DNA from: a virus
Reading direction: 5' to 3' (one strand)
Virus record (IMG/VR): IMGVR_UViG_3300035190_001334
Location: 62,001-126,000 of that record
Length of the DNA: 64,000 nt
Shown: positions 17,911 to 27,508 of the stretch, piece by piece
Layout of the letters: each line of letters opens with the position of its first letter
How positions within the stretch are numbered: position 1 is the stretch's first letter
The notes under the pieces: model-generated
Database searches by the model: none
Told to the model about the DNA's origin: nothing
Seen by the model: the letters and a program-made list of their open reading frames with translations, nothing else
Made by a program: the position numbers and the translations under genes

Positions 17911-19611
17911 TTACAAAGCACCCCAATTTACATTTTTCAATCCTGTTCGCAACACAGACTTAACATCACCATTCAAAGCCGCATCAATAATCCGATTACG
18001 AGAACCGTCATCGATTACATCCCCTTTAGCTTTTGCTATTAATGCGCGACGGAGTTGCTTATCCTTAATTGCGTCAAGAGCAGCAAGTTTTTGTGCCTCG
18101 AACACCTCTTCTTGTTGGTCAGCAGCCTTTTTTCTATTGTAGATACCGTAAAGTGTACCTCCAATAGCTAAGCTTGGGGTAATTAGTGGGTCGAAAAAAT
18201 TTGCAGTATTAGAATTGTCGTTGAATTGTAGCTGAGTACCTACTAAGTAGCCTTCCCTAGCTAAGGAGCCTCCTACTAACCCCCCAGCCATACTAGCACC
18301 TAAATACTTGCCAGTTCTACCTACATTTTGGAAGTACTTATCTCTCAAACTTCCTTGTTGAAGTTTTTTTTCTTCGGGAGACAAGTTATTGAATCTTTGT
18401 AATTCATCTACAAATTCTTGGTTTTGGTTTTTAAATTGCTCCCTAGAAGTGCCAGTCAGTCTTCGTGCGACACTCCCACCAAGTAAAGCACCGCCAATAC
18501 CTGAACCTAAATAACCAGCACCATATAGCAACTGAGCATCTTCAGGAGACATAAACTCAGCAATCTTGCCTTTACTTCTAGAATACCGAGTAGTCTTGCC
18601 TTTTCTTTTCTGCACTTCGGCTTGCTGTGCAGGAGTAAGTCTGTCAAGAGGATTATCCGTAATACCTTGAAGTAAAGGGTTGCCAGTAATATTAGCAGCT
18701 TCGCGAATCAAGTTGTCTGCATGGTATTGAGGACTGTCGAAATAGCTAGCTGCAAAGTCTTGAGCATTTTTATCTTTGAGGCTATTTACCTTGTAGGCAT
18801 CAAGCGCTCTTTGTTTGTTGAGCTTAGATAGCAAACCATACCCAGCAACTAATGTACCTCCGATTGCAGCAAGTGGAAGTGCTTTTTCTTTTTTAATGAA
18901 GAAAGGGTTACGAACACCAATCTTAGGAAATGCGAAGTTGGCTGGTGTAACTAAAGGGGCAGCACTAAAAAAGTTGTATGGCACTCTCACCTGAGTTTGA
19001 GGTTGTTGGGCTTGCGCTTGACGTTGTTCCAATAGTAGATTCCTTTTTGCAATTATTTCTTGTACTTTGTCGCGGTGAGCTTGAGCCTGAGCTTGTTTTT
19101 CTTTCTCTGCTTCTTTAGTTTTATGATTTTGATATAGCAAAGCCCCCGCCGCTAAAGGTGCAACAGTTAAACCTCCAAGAGTACCGACAACTGCTGCCTC
19201 ATTAGCCCCAAATTTATCAATTAATTTGTTAGATACATAATTTACAGCAGGAGCAACTAAAGGGAGATTGCTATTTGCATATTTATCCCGAAGTCTTTGG
19301 GTTTCTGCCTTGGCTACTCTAGCTTTTTTAGCTACTGCTCTATCACCTTGAGCATTTCCGATTTCAGTTGATGTTGGCTCAGGGGCTTTAGGTGGCTCAG
19401 AAGCCCGTCTTTCGCGTTCACGCGCTATTTTGGCGCGTTCCTTCATAACAGCTTCTTCATTCATCTGCTGTTGACGAGATTTTCCTCTGGGGCGATTATC
19501 TTTCTGCTTTCTAAAGAAAGGGTCATTCCCCCAGTTAGTTTCCCTCCCCTCCCTATTGTTAGGGGCGTATTTCTGTTGTCTAGCCGCAAACTCAGCTTTC
19601 AAACTTAACAT
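17911..19611 (-). CDS. Large glycine-rich virion protein with A-x-F motifs
   Basis: 566 residues. It starts MLSLKAEFAA (AEF at 6-8). A basic, charged region to about 110 is followed by an Ala/Gly hydrophobic hairpin at 138-162 and a long Gln/Ala/Lys coiled coil at 163-205. Then comes TPANF (F at 226) just before a glycine-rich segment (ALPLAAIGGTLVAGYGLL). NTANF (F at 472) precedes a second such segment (ITPSLAIGGTLYGIY). The two A-N-F plus membrane-segment units look like repeats of one module. The ATG overlaps the end of the protease gene by seven bases. A likely internal head or ejection protein, by composition and context. Confidence 0.55.
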   Translation of the reverse strand: MLSLKAEFAARQQKYAPNNREGRETNWGNDPFFRKQKDNRPRGKSRQQQMNEEAVMKERAKIARERERRASEPPKAPEPTSTEIGNAQGDRAVAKKARVAKAETQRLRDKYANSNLPLVAPAVNYVSNKLIDKFGANEAAVVGTLGGLTVAPLAAGALLYQNHKTKEAEKEKQAQAQAHRDKVQEIIAKRNLLLEQRQAQAQQPQTQVRVPYNFFSAAPLVTPANFAFPKIGVRNPFFIKKEKALPLAAIGGTLVAGYGLLSKLNKQRALDAYKVNSLKDKNAQDFAASYFDSPQYHADNLIREAANITGNPLLQGITDNPLDRLTPAQQAEVQKRKGKTTRYSRSKGKIAEFMSPEDAQLLYGAGYLGSGIGGALLGGSVARRLTGTSREQFKNQNQEFVDELQRFNNLSPEEKKLQQGSLRDKYFQNVGRTGKYLGASMAGGLVGGSLAREGYLVGTQLQFNDNSNTANFFDPLITPSLAIGGTLYGIYNRKKAADQQEEVFEAQKLAALDAIKDKQLRRALIAKAKGDVIDDGSRNRIIDAALNGDVKSVLRTGLKNVNWGAL

Positions 19612-20630
19612 CTAGCTGTACCTCGTACATACTTCTTGGTTGTGCCAATTGACAAGTTGAACTGAGCCAACTTATTACTACCACGCTTATAAGTAGTTTG
19701 TTGCTGTAATTGTGGAATTGTCATGCCACTCTCAGCACCACCTTGCAATTGAGCCTGAGTTTGTGCAGCTTGGTCTTGCTGAGTCATTACGCCAGCTTGT
19801 GCTTGCTGATTCATTTGTTGCATTAACTGAGTCAAACCGAGCAGTTCGATAATCTTGACACTGAACCCATTTAACTGAGAGTAAATCAATTGCAACAACA
19901 CTTCTGGGCTATCAATGTTAATCGCATCGTTGTCATAAGCATTTTTGAGCAAGAGCCACAATTTCTGGCAAATTTCGTTGTATTCGTCTTGAAGGTCGTC
20001 AATTGCTTGGTCATTAGCATCAAGCTCATCCCAAGTTACTGCGTTGCCACTATCTGGTATTCCAGAGAAGTTAGCGGTCATTGCTTTGCCCACTTTTTTA
20101 TGAAATAGTCCCATGTTAGGAATTGCAGGAATAGGTACAAGGCTGAGTTCCATGATGCGATGTTCGTTAGGGTCAAGGTTAAGTCCCATGCTAACGCTCT
20201 TGACACCACTACGCAATGCTTCAATACCTTTAGCTGCTGCAACCTTTACGCCACTTAAGAACATCCCAAGCTTGCCTACTAAATGCTTGGAATTTTGGTT
20301 TGGTAAATCTGCTTCCGTAATTACTTTTGTGAACGCTCGTCCTGAAATACTTCCAATAGTATTTGGAATATCTTTTTTGTGGTCAGCACAAACAGGTACA
20401 ACTGTGCCGCTATCGATAGCTCGGTTGGTATGCTCAACGATTGTATTGAGACGTTCGGGACTAAATTCGTGTTCAACATCAGTACTATCGGTAAACTTGC
20501 CTTCAGTGGCTACAAGAGCCGTGTACTCGTCTTTAATAGGAGTGCCAGAAACCAACACCTGCCCCAACTCAAAGTTGGCTCTTGATGCTGGGGCTTTAAA
20601 ATAAGCGATATTAGGTGAGGTTTTTTTCAT
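19605..20630 (-). CDS. Prohead protease (caudovirus serine protease)
   Basis: 341 residues. The protease core spans about 20-180 with the expected pieces in order: VPVCADHKKD (His84), VKSVSMGLNL (Ser145 or Ser147) and MELSLVPIPAIPNMGLF, the typical strand before the end of the domain. These match the HK97/S78-like prohead serine proteases, which mature the head by cutting scaffold, capsid and packaged proteins. A-x-F motifs sit at the domain borders (RANF, F20; TANF, F188; LAQF, F324), as expected if it cuts itself. The C-terminal part (200-341) is Gln-rich and may act as scaffold-like packing. First gene of its transcript, divergent from the XRE regulator. Confidence 0.8.
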   Translation of the reverse strand: MKKTSPNIAYFKAPASRANFELGQVLVSGTPIKDEYTALVATEGKFTDSTDVEHEFSPERLNTIVEHTNRAIDSGTVVPVCADHKKDIPNTIGSISGRAFTKVITEADLPNQNSKHLVGKLGMFLSGVKVAAAKGIEALRSGVKSVSMGLNLDPNEHRIMELSLVPIPAIPNMGLFHKKVGKAMTANFSGIPDSGNAVTWDELDANDQAIDDLQDEYNEICQKLWLLLKNAYDNDAINIDSPEVLLQLIYSQLNGFSVKIIELLGLTQLMQQMNQQAQAGVMTQQDQAAQTQAQLQGGAESGMTIPQLQQQTTYKRGSNKLAQFNLSIGTTKKYVRGTARC

Positions 20631-20674
20631 TGTTAGCTAATGCGCTATCATAACTATATAGATACAATCTTAAC
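20631..20674. promoter_or_regulatory. Divergent promoter region between prohead protease and XRE regulator
   Basis: 44 bp separate the two divergent start codons. On the plus strand TACAAT (20664-20669) is a good -10 candidate, but it lies only five bases before the ATG at 20675. With no Shine-Dalgarno sequence present, the regulator mRNA may be leaderless. The short shared region means the regulator could control both its own gene and the protease/head transcript. Inference from sequence only. Confidence 0.35.
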
Positions 20675-20914
20675 ATGAACGACAAGTCACTCTTTAACCA
20701 GCAAGTCGGGGATAAGCTACGCCGCCTTCGTAAAGCCAAGAACAAATCTCAGGCTAGTGTCGCCGCAGATTTCTCTTTTGGGCAAGATGTTGTTAGTGAG
20801 ATTGAACGTGGGGTAAAAACAATCAGTGCATTTGAGTTGGCAGCTTTTAGCGCGTATTACGAGAAGCCTATCGTGTATTTTTACATGAACTCGCCTCTAC
20901 CCTCTAAGAAATAA
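20675..20914 (+). CDS. XRE/Cro-type helix-turn-helix regulator
   Basis: 79 residues with a classic XRE domain: VGDKLRRLRKAKNKSQASVA, then ADFSFGQDVVSEIERGVKTI (recognition helix) and the closing helices SAFELAAFSAYYEKP. Cro/CI-like proteins bind operators as dimers. It is the only regulator seen inside the late block and is encoded on the opposite strand to its neighbours. Its stop overlaps the MuF gene end by 11 bp (convergent). It may repress or time head gene transcription. Confidence 0.8.
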   Translation: MNDKSLFNQQVGDKLRRLRKAKNKSQASVAADFSFGQDVVSEIERGVKTISAFELAAFSAYYEKPIVYFYMNSPLPSKK

Positions 20915-22496
20915 TACTGACACTTCGAGCTACCTTATTTACAATATTCTTTTCTGCCCCAACAAAATTGAGTGCTTCAAGTCCTGATTCTACTATGCGG
21001 GGTAAGTTGGCTGCATCTGGTACGGGCAATCGAGGTGTTGTAAACGTCGAGTAAATAGCTTTGGCTGTGGCATTGCCTAGTGATTTGTTAGATGCTAGTA
21101 GTGCAAGTCCAGCGACGAATGCAGTAGCAGCGATAGCAATCTTAATTGGTGTACCTAAGCCGCCTTGTGGTGGACGATTTGGAGGTTGTTTTTTAGGGTC
21201 AAAATCTTCTTCGTCAATGTCTTCCGAGAGCGAGTAATAACACATACAACTACAATGGAAAGGTATAGAAGGTTTGCTGTGATTCCGCCACACGGTAGGG
21301 TTTCCGCGTTTGTAGTTAATAACATCCCCTCCGCTTCTTTGATTCTCTATTATCTCGAACAAGTAGTATTCAAGACCATCTTGAAGTTCACAATCTTCAC
21401 ATGGTACTGGGTCAGTTCTCTTACTTCCACTTGCTAATCTCTTGTACCTACTAATCAGTGCGTATTCCCTATCAACATTCCATCTAAAGCGTTTGTATCT
21501 ATCAGCTTTACCTCCAAATGCCGCTACCTTCCCGAAGTTGTATGCAATTGCCAACTCGGTCTTCACAATTACATCTGGCGACTGTTGCTTAAACGCGCCT
21601 TGCAAGCCTTGCTGGTCTTTGTTGATAATGTTCCTAATCCTTACTTTGAGAAGGTTAAGGTCGTATTCGTACTTGTTACGTTGAGATTTGATGTTAGTGA
21701 TGTACTCTCGATTATCAGCTAAGAATAATGCAACAGCCTTACGAATTTGCTTGTTACTTTCGGCTGAGTATGATGTTTGCAATACTCGACGACGCTTACC
21801 TAAGTAGTTACTTGATATGAAGTTCTGTTTCTCGTCGTTATTACCATATAAGAAGTTCATCATGGCAGCTTTACCTGCATTAGTGCTGTCACTAATCTTG
21901 TTGAGCATATAGACATTACGAGAGACTTCATCAGCTATCTTGACACGCTCTTGTATCTTGGCAACATCGTTAATATTCGTTTGTTCAGCACGTTGATTAA
22001 GAAGGTTGTTAACTGCATTGCGGGTCAAACTATACCTAATCTTATTTTTGTTCTCTGCCTCGTAACTCTTTGGTGCTGCGGCAAACTCTACCGACAGTTC
22101 CTTGGTGTCTTCTGTTATTACTTGCGTGTCGAAGTATTTACGAATATCATCATCGCCATACTCGTACAAATAGTCGTACATCTGATGTCTCAGCGCCAAT
22201 TTAATCATTGACTCGAAGTTAGTAGTCAGAACTTTACCGAACTCGACCTGCACCTTAGCAAAATACTTGTTAGTGATATCACTCACATTCTTTTCTGCAA
22301 ACTTGTCGAAGATGGTGCTTGGTACTTCATAGATGCTGGTATTCGATTTGGCAATCCACTTAGCTAGTTCATCGACAAAGGTGTTCTTAGCAAAGTCACT
22401 GTTGATTGCTCTGCGAACTTGCAGAACTGACTCAGCCAACGCTTTGAAATATTCTTGCGTCTTGAACTCTTTGAAGCTATTGGACTGTTTTCGCAT
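20904..22496 (-). CDS. MuF-like minor head protein (SPP1 gp7/Mu gpF family)
   Basis: 530 residues. Residues about 330-420 hold the family signature: a helical region, then PVPCEDCELQDGLEYYLFE and, further on, SIPFHCSCMCYYSL. This corresponds to the C-x-x-C ... G ... P-x-H-x-x-C-x-C pattern at the end of the MuF domain. MuF proteins join the portal inside the head and affect DNA ejection. A proline-rich linker (PKKQPPNRPPQGG) is followed by a hydrophobic segment (IKIAIAATAFVAGLALLAS) and a C-terminal extension. C-terminal extensions of MuF proteins often carry extra functions, but I do not recognise this one. Confidence 0.7.
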   Translation of the reverse strand: MRKQSNSFKEFKTQEYFKALAESVLQVRRAINSDFAKNTFVDELAKWIAKSNTSIYEVPSTIFDKFAEKNVSDITNKYFAKVQVEFGKVLTTNFESMIKLALRHQMYDYLYEYGDDDIRKYFDTQVITEDTKELSVEFAAAPKSYEAENKNKIRYSLTRNAVNNLLNQRAEQTNINDVAKIQERVKIADEVSRNVYMLNKISDSTNAGKAAMMNFLYGNNDEKQNFISSNYLGKRRRVLQTSYSAESNKQIRKAVALFLADNREYITNIKSQRNKYEYDLNLLKVRIRNIINKDQQGLQGAFKQQSPDVIVKTELAIAYNFGKVAAFGGKADRYKRFRWNVDREYALISRYKRLASGSKRTDPVPCEDCELQDGLEYYLFEIIENQRSGGDVINYKRGNPTVWRNHSKPSIPFHCSCMCYYSLSEDIDEEDFDPKKQPPNRPPQGGLGTPIKIAIAATAFVAGLALLASNKSLGNATAKAIYSTFTTPRLPVPDAANLPRIVESGLEALNFVGAEKNIVNKVARSVSIIS

Positions 22497-22534
22497 CGTG
22501 GTAGACTTGGAATTGATATGTATATTACTTCATT

Positions 22535-23092
22535 ATGACACAACTTACACCCGAACCTTACGTCGATACCGTAAGGAAGCAGAAAGAGAAAGACCTTATC
22601 AATGTGACTAAAAAGACGCGCAAGCACATACCAGCTTACGTTTTCCAAGCTCATGCCAATTTACTTGAGCGATTTCCAGACTCAGGACATTTTCTAACTC
22701 CAGCATTTGTCTACCAAACACTTCGCGAAATTACCAAGGCAGCTAAGGCTCAACTATGTGCTGATGAAACTTCGACCATTGACATTTTTGGTTTGGGCAA
22801 ATTAGTACTACTCCGCAAGAAAGCATACAGGAGCGAAGACAAGACCAAGCAGCAACTATATTTGAAGTTCAGGCACTCCAATGTCTTCTTGTATGAAATT
22901 CGCAGACATCACGGTACAGCTACACCAGCCGAACTCAAGATGCTGGAAAAGTCTGACAACTATATGAAGGAATTGCAAGCCAAACGGGAGAAATTTTTAC
23001 GCGAACGAGAAATGAAGAGGAAGGGTGAACTGGATGAACTTGACCCAAGCAATTATTTGAGTCAATTTTCAGGTGTTCTTGACCTTAATTAG
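22535..23092 (+). CDS. HU/IHF-like DNA-binding protein (tentative)
   Basis: 185 residues. The middle part (about 50-115) reads like an HU fold: LTPAFVYQTLREITKAAKAQ, then STIDIFGLGKLVLLRKKAYR (compare the HU strand pair v-x-l-x-g-f-G-x-f-x-v) and a later KFRHSNVF. The C-terminus is highly charged and coiled (ELQAKREKFLREREMKRKGE). HU-like proteins bend DNA and are used by phages for packaging, replication or genome compaction. It is encoded against its neighbours, divergent from MuF and convergent with the large fibre gene. Confidence 0.45.
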   Translation: MTQLTPEPYVDTVRKQKEKDLINVTKKTRKHIPAYVFQAHANLLERFPDSGHFLTPAFVYQTLREITKAAKAQLCADETSTIDIFGLGKLVLLRKKAYRSEDKTKQQLYLKFRHSNVFLYEIRRHHGTATPAELKMLEKSDNYMKELQAKREKFLREREMKRKGELDELDPSNYLSQFSGVLDLN

Positions 23093-26000
23093 ATTGCATA
23101 AGCACTACTAGGTGGTGCAAAGCTTGCACCGTTGTAAAGCGAGATTCTTCGATACACCACAAAAGAATCCAAGTTGATGTTCAAGCCGCTTGTAGTTATT
23201 GCAGTGGCTTGTCCTATTTGTGCAGGTGTATTCCAGTCACGGTACTCGTAGTCATCAGCAGCTTCGTATACTCGAACTCCACCAACATACAACCTTAGTA
23301 TTCCATTTTGTCTTGTCAGAGCAATGTGGTTGAATACAGTCGAGGATAGGGACAAAGCTACAGAAAAGAGAGCAAGCCCAAGTATTAGAGAGCGCCCTAA
23401 GTATAATCGGTCGGCAGAAAAGAACAGTGAGAGTCCTTGTTGTGTGTAGATGTTAACCACCTCACCATTGGTAGCTTGGTCAGTAAGCAGCCAACCCGCA
23501 ATTGTAAAATCGCCCGACAGAAAAGAGAAGTCTGAGTCATTTGGTATTTGCACATAAGCTGGTACACTGTTTTTGGAAATAGGAAAGCTAGCGGCTCCGA
23601 ACTTTTTGGTAACGGTGTCAAGTACCGAGATGTTGCTGGTCAAGGTCTTGGAGCGATAACTTTGGTCAATAATACTGCTATCGAAGTTCAGTAACGTAAC
23701 TATTTTAGCTGGCTGGTAGTAGTCGCGAATGCTTCGCTCGATGGCAGAAAAAGAAGTTGGACTAATCTTGTAGTCCACAATACAAAACATGGCTACACTG
23801 CCTTTTACACTCCTGTCCTCGAACACCCTGTCCTTAGCAATGGAATTGATGGTAACTAGGTCAGTTGAGTTGAAAATGACTACGCTTAACGATTCTTCAG
23901 GTAGCACATAATCACGCTCTCTTTCTGCCCCGTTCGCCCAAACGTCCCCGTAGAAGTCATTTGCCAGTAATTCTCCATTGTTCCCAGAATTGAAAATGTT
24001 GTTGCTATCCTGACCAAATAAGAAAGCTGCACCAGTTTGCCCTGCTTTGCGAATGTAAGCCATGACGAAGCAGTAACCACTACTTGTGCTGGGAGTGCCG
24101 AAGTCGAGGTGCGAAGAGCCATCTATCTCAAATCGAGCCGCAGGTAGTCCATCGAGTTGAGTTGGTGTTGTGTAATTCACTGCGTTCGTCGATATTAATT
24201 CCTGACCATTTGTGCGATACTCATCAAGTTGAAGTATGTTGCCGCTTGATAGTGTAACGGTTTCAGGTGTGACGATGAAAAATGAACTGAAGGTATTAAG
24301 CAGTCCTTTCAAGTTGATGTAAAGCTGATTAGTAAGTAAAGTGATGCTGACGTTAAAACTGAAAGTGACAGACTCGGTAGCTGTGTAGGTTCGGATGGTG
24401 AAACTGATAAAATCGTCGGTCGGGCAAGTGAATGTAAGGTCGTTGCCAGTTATTGTTGCCGAGTAGTGGTTGACCAGTATTTCATAGCTGACTGCATTAC
24501 CAGCAATTTCAGTGACCTTTTTGTCGAGGTTAACAATAACGTCAGAGCTATACCTGAACTCAGTTGAAGTGTTAAACAACAGTAAAGTAGAATCAAAAAA
24601 CTTGTTGGCTAGTAAGTGTGTAGCTTCTGCAAGTTCAGCTTCGCTCAATGCAACAGACCAGCCAATGAAATACAGTAGTTCCCCTTTCAGTTGAGAAGAG
24701 AATCCACTAAAGCCTATTGAAGAAGTTGCATTAGTAGCCGCGATGATTGCGCCGTAGTCTATGGGTTGGCGATAATTAAAAGTATTGACCCCAACTTTGT
24801 TGACTTTTGTGTTCAACTGCGTTATAGCTGTAGTTCCAAACACATCATCACTGGTTCCTGTAGTCCAAAGAACACCATTGGCAAATATATCTGGAAAGCC
24901 GTTAGCCATGAAGCGTTCACCAGTTTGTTTCTGCTTATATACCCAAATGAAGGTTTTGCAATTGACTGAAGTGCCTGAGAGTGAACGAGGATTGAGAGAA
25001 CTATTGGTGATGAAGGAAGAGGTCGTACCGTTGTAAGTTATTTGGTTGACCGAATCGGCTGTGCTGGTGACGTACAGAGGCTTATCAGGTAATCGGCGTG
25101 AGTCTTCCCATTTAGTTATGTTGCCAAAATTATCGGTGTAAATTCCGTAAGGTATGTCATCTACATCTTTTAACGTGGAAAGTGATACCGCTATGTTTGA
25201 TTGTTGTGGTAAGTCAAGAATAAAGGGGTCTGCTATTACAGTTTCTAGTGAAAAACTAAAATAAGACACCATACTATTGCTGTTAGTGATGCTGATGCTA
25301 AAACTACCATCAAAAACTTCAGGTATATAACCTGATAAAACTGAACCTGTGAAGCTTAGTCCTAAGCCACTTGGAGATATATAGCTGTACGAAGTGATAT
25401 CAAAAAATTCGTCAATTGCAATAGTCGCAAAGTCAAAGCTAAAATAAGCCCCAACAAATGCTCTAAATGAAGGTTGAGATGAAATAACTACACCATTGTA
25501 AGCAATATATATTTGAGCTAACTTAGCTTCTACTGATGCCAATATATCTAACGGGCAAGGTGATGATGATGTGATGATTGCAGCTATTTTTCCACGAACA
25601 CTGAAGTTGCTAGTCCCATTTTTACCCCCAAAACCTGTAATAGTTTCATACTCGTTGCTATTGGATATGTTGGTGACACTTAAAATTCTTGAGGTGTTAA
25701 GGGGAACGAACGTTGTTGGTGCTACTGCTCGACTATTTATTCTTGATGTGGCATTGTAAATAGAGTTGCCAGCTAAAGGCTGCTCTGACCAAAGCGAAGC
25801 GCCACCAGAAGGAAAAGCATCATAAAGAAAAGGTGGGTCGCCTAGTGTTTGACGAGGGGCATATATTAGAAAACTACCTGACTCCCTTGTAAGGTAAACG
25901 AGAATAATTGTACCTACATTGATAGGTCTGTTGAAAAATAGTTGTTGATTACCAGTATCTGAGAAGTTTATGCTTGGCTGATTATTAAACTGGCTATCAT

Positions 26001-26241
26001 TAGGTATTAATGTAGGTCTATTGCTTGTAGCTTGTAGATAGTTACCATCGAAAAGCAAGTTGTAAATGGTTTGGACTTGATTGTTGTCTCCAGTAGTACC
26101 TATCTTCGAGAACTCTAGATATTCTGGGTCACATAAATACAGACCATTCAAATCTGGTATTAACTTTGCAACGTCATAAACCTGACTAGTATATGAGTAA
26201 CCACCAGAAAAAGAATGATTAAATGCTGCCGATAATTTCAT
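23089..26241 (-). CDS. Large tail fibre or receptor-binding protein with LamG-like domains
   Basis: 1050 residues, beta-rich. Several regions have the concanavalin/LamG style (SINFSDTGNQQLFFNRPINV early on; a further unit around AARFEIDGSSHLDFGTP). The C-terminal 200 residues form a clear LamG-like unit, with FSFLSGDFTIAGWLLTDQAT, a strand FNHIALTRQNGILRLYVGGV and a terminal NINLDSFVVYRRISLYN. Immunoglobulin-like stretches lie between them. Such proteins bind host surface glycans. The next gene downstream in the map (transcribed just before it) looks like a fibre chaperone. Confidence 0.65.
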   Translation of the reverse strand: MKLSAAFNHSFSGGYSYTSQVYDVAKLIPDLNGLYLCDPEYLEFSKIGTTGDNNQVQTIYNLLFDGNYLQATSNRPTLIPNDSQFNNQPSINFSDTGNQQLFFNRPINVGTIILVYLTRESGSFLIYAPRQTLGDPPFLYDAFPSGGASLWSEQPLAGNSIYNATSRINSRAVAPTTFVPLNTSRILSVTNISNSNEYETITGFGGKNGTSNFSVRGKIAAIITSSSPCPLDILASVEAKLAQIYIAYNGVVISSQPSFRAFVGAYFSFDFATIAIDEFFDITSYSYISPSGLGLSFTGSVLSGYIPEVFDGSFSISITNSNSMVSYFSFSLETVIADPFILDLPQQSNIAVSLSTLKDVDDIPYGIYTDNFGNITKWEDSRRLPDKPLYVTSTADSVNQITYNGTTSSFITNSSLNPRSLSGTSVNCKTFIWVYKQKQTGERFMANGFPDIFANGVLWTTGTSDDVFGTTAITQLNTKVNKVGVNTFNYRQPIDYGAIIAATNATSSIGFSGFSSQLKGELLYFIGWSVALSEAELAEATHLLANKFFDSTLLLFNTSTEFRYSSDVIVNLDKKVTEIAGNAVSYEILVNHYSATITGNDLTFTCPTDDFISFTIRTYTATESVTFSFNVSITLLTNQLYINLKGLLNTFSSFFIVTPETVTLSSGNILQLDEYRTNGQELISTNAVNYTTPTQLDGLPAARFEIDGSSHLDFGTPSTSSGYCFVMAYIRKAGQTGAAFLFGQDSNNIFNSGNNGELLANDFYGDVWANGAERERDYVLPEESLSVVIFNSTDLVTINSIAKDRVFEDRSVKGSVAMFCIVDYKISPTSFSAIERSIRDYYQPAKIVTLLNFDSSIIDQSYRSKTLTSNISVLDTVTKKFGAASFPISKNSVPAYVQIPNDSDFSFLSGDFTIAGWLLTDQATNGEVVNIYTQQGLSLFFSADRLYLGRSLILGLALFSVALSLSSTVFNHIALTRQNGILRLYVGGVRVYEAADDYEYRDWNTPAQIGQATAITTSGLNINLDSFVVYRRISLYNGASFAPPSSAYAI

Positions 26242-26746
26242 CGAGCTTCACTTTGGTATAGGCTATGAGGAGATTAGCCACAATATTTTTTGAGTTAGGG
26301 AATTGCAAGTCCTTCCATGTCTGCAAGAATAGCAACCACCCCCCGTCTTTGGTCACGTAATTCTTTATTGTATCAAGCTCTGCTTCACTTAGAGGTACAG
26401 TTGTTTTGGTCTTAGTAGCTACTAACTGAGGTAAGGGAGGAAGTACGGCACAGTCAGGACAATCACGCACTACTGACCGCCAAGCCTCGACTGCATCTTT
26501 TGTTGCTTTTGTAAGATGTTTCGCGCTACTTACCCAGTCCACACTTGCCAATACTTCTTTTCTGCGCTCTTGGCTTACACCTATTTGTTGTGGTGCAATT
26601 TCTTCAGGTGCAGGAGTAAACCCATACAAAGATAAGGTGTCGTCATCAATATAGGACGGCTCTACTACCGTACCCAATTCGTTGAGCAGCAATAATATGG
26701 CTCTAGCACGATTTATTAATTGACCTTCCTTGTTTCTGTACAGCAT
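26219..26746 (-). CDS. Tail fibre assembly chaperone-like protein
   Basis: 175 residues. The core KEVLASVDWVSSAKHLTKAT plus AWRSVVRDCPDC and the following LPPLPQ matches the pattern of small tail assembly chaperones (L...DW......T......W..YR..LRD.P......P..P). These help fold or trimerise the adjacent fibre. It overlaps the start of the large fibre gene by 23 bp, supporting a paired function. Confidence 0.5.
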   Translation of the reverse strand: MLYRNKEGQLINRARAILLLLNELGTVVEPSYIDDDTLSLYGFTPAPEEIAPQQIGVSQERRKEVLASVDWVSSAKHLTKATKDAVEAWRSVVRDCPDCAVLPPLPQLVATKTKTTVPLSEAELDTIKNYVTKDGGWLLFLQTWKDLQFPNSKNIVANLLIAYTKVKLDEIIGSI

Positions 26747-26752
26747 TGGTGG

Positions 26753-27508
26753 CTACAAACCTAATTTTTTCTTTATCCAGTGTACCACTTTAGTCGTCCT
26801 AGAAGTGCCTCTGTCGTATATAAGGCTGTTTACTCGCATCACTTTTTGATAAGCCGAGTTTGTAACAGAGGAACTCCAACCAACTTCCCCTCCTCTAGAT
26901 ACTTCACATTTTTCAGGGCTGTCGTATTGAATGAAAATAGCTCCATAAGGGTCGGTGAGAACGTCATCTTGAAGCAACATCACATACTGACCAAACATAT
27001 AGCAATTAATTAAGAATCTGCGTTGCTGGATAGATATAGTTGGCAAATCTCTATTAATGTGAATAAAAGTTTTGTGAGCGCCAAGCGTTTTTAAAAATTC
27101 ATAGTCATTAGAACTGAAAACGGAAATTGTATCTAAGTCTTTTGTTTTATGAAGCACAGACTCTACGCCAAATCTAGTAGCTTCTGCAAGAGTTGAAATT
27201 CTGCGCCAATGGTAAAGGGTATTCTGTTTACCGTTGTGGAAGCCTGTAATGAGTACTCTATCGGCTTGAGTCAATTCACGTAACTCTACCGCTATATCGT
27301 CAAGATTTTCAAGTAACTGCAAATCCGCCCCACGTAAAAGGTCTATAGCAAATCCCACTGGTTTAGACTTAAGGATAAGCACCAAATTCGTGATAAAAAT
27401 GAGGGTCAGCAATAGCGGTGTAGATTGTGGAGGAAGAGTCACAGGATACCCGAATATATCTAAAGAGGGATTCTCAGTTTGCTGACCCTCATATTGCTTA
27501 AGTCCCAT
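26753..27508 (-). CDS. Hypothetical membrane-anchored protein in the fibre block
   Basis: 251 residues with one clear membrane segment at about residues 28-47 (PLLLTLIFITNLVLILKS). A soluble alpha/beta domain follows that looks GAF-like in layout (IAVELRELTQADRVLITGFH and later QYVMLLQDD). The C-terminus is basic (KVVHWIKKKLGL). I do not recognise the family. In this position, between fibre genes, it could serve lysis, superinfection exclusion or membrane signalling, but nothing in the sequence decides. Confidence 0.5.
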   Translation of the reverse strand: MGLKQYEGQQTENPSLDIFGYPVTLPPQSTPLLLTLIFITNLVLILKSKPVGFAIDLLRGADLQLLENLDDIAVELRELTQADRVLITGFHNGKQNTLYHWRRISTLAEATRFGVESVLHKTKDLDTISVFSSNDYEFLKTLGAHKTFIHINRDLPTISIQQRRFLINCYMFGQYVMLLQDDVLTDPYGAIFIQYDSPEKCEVSRGGEVGWSSSVTNSAYQKVMRVNSLIYDRGTSRTTKVVHWIKKKLGL

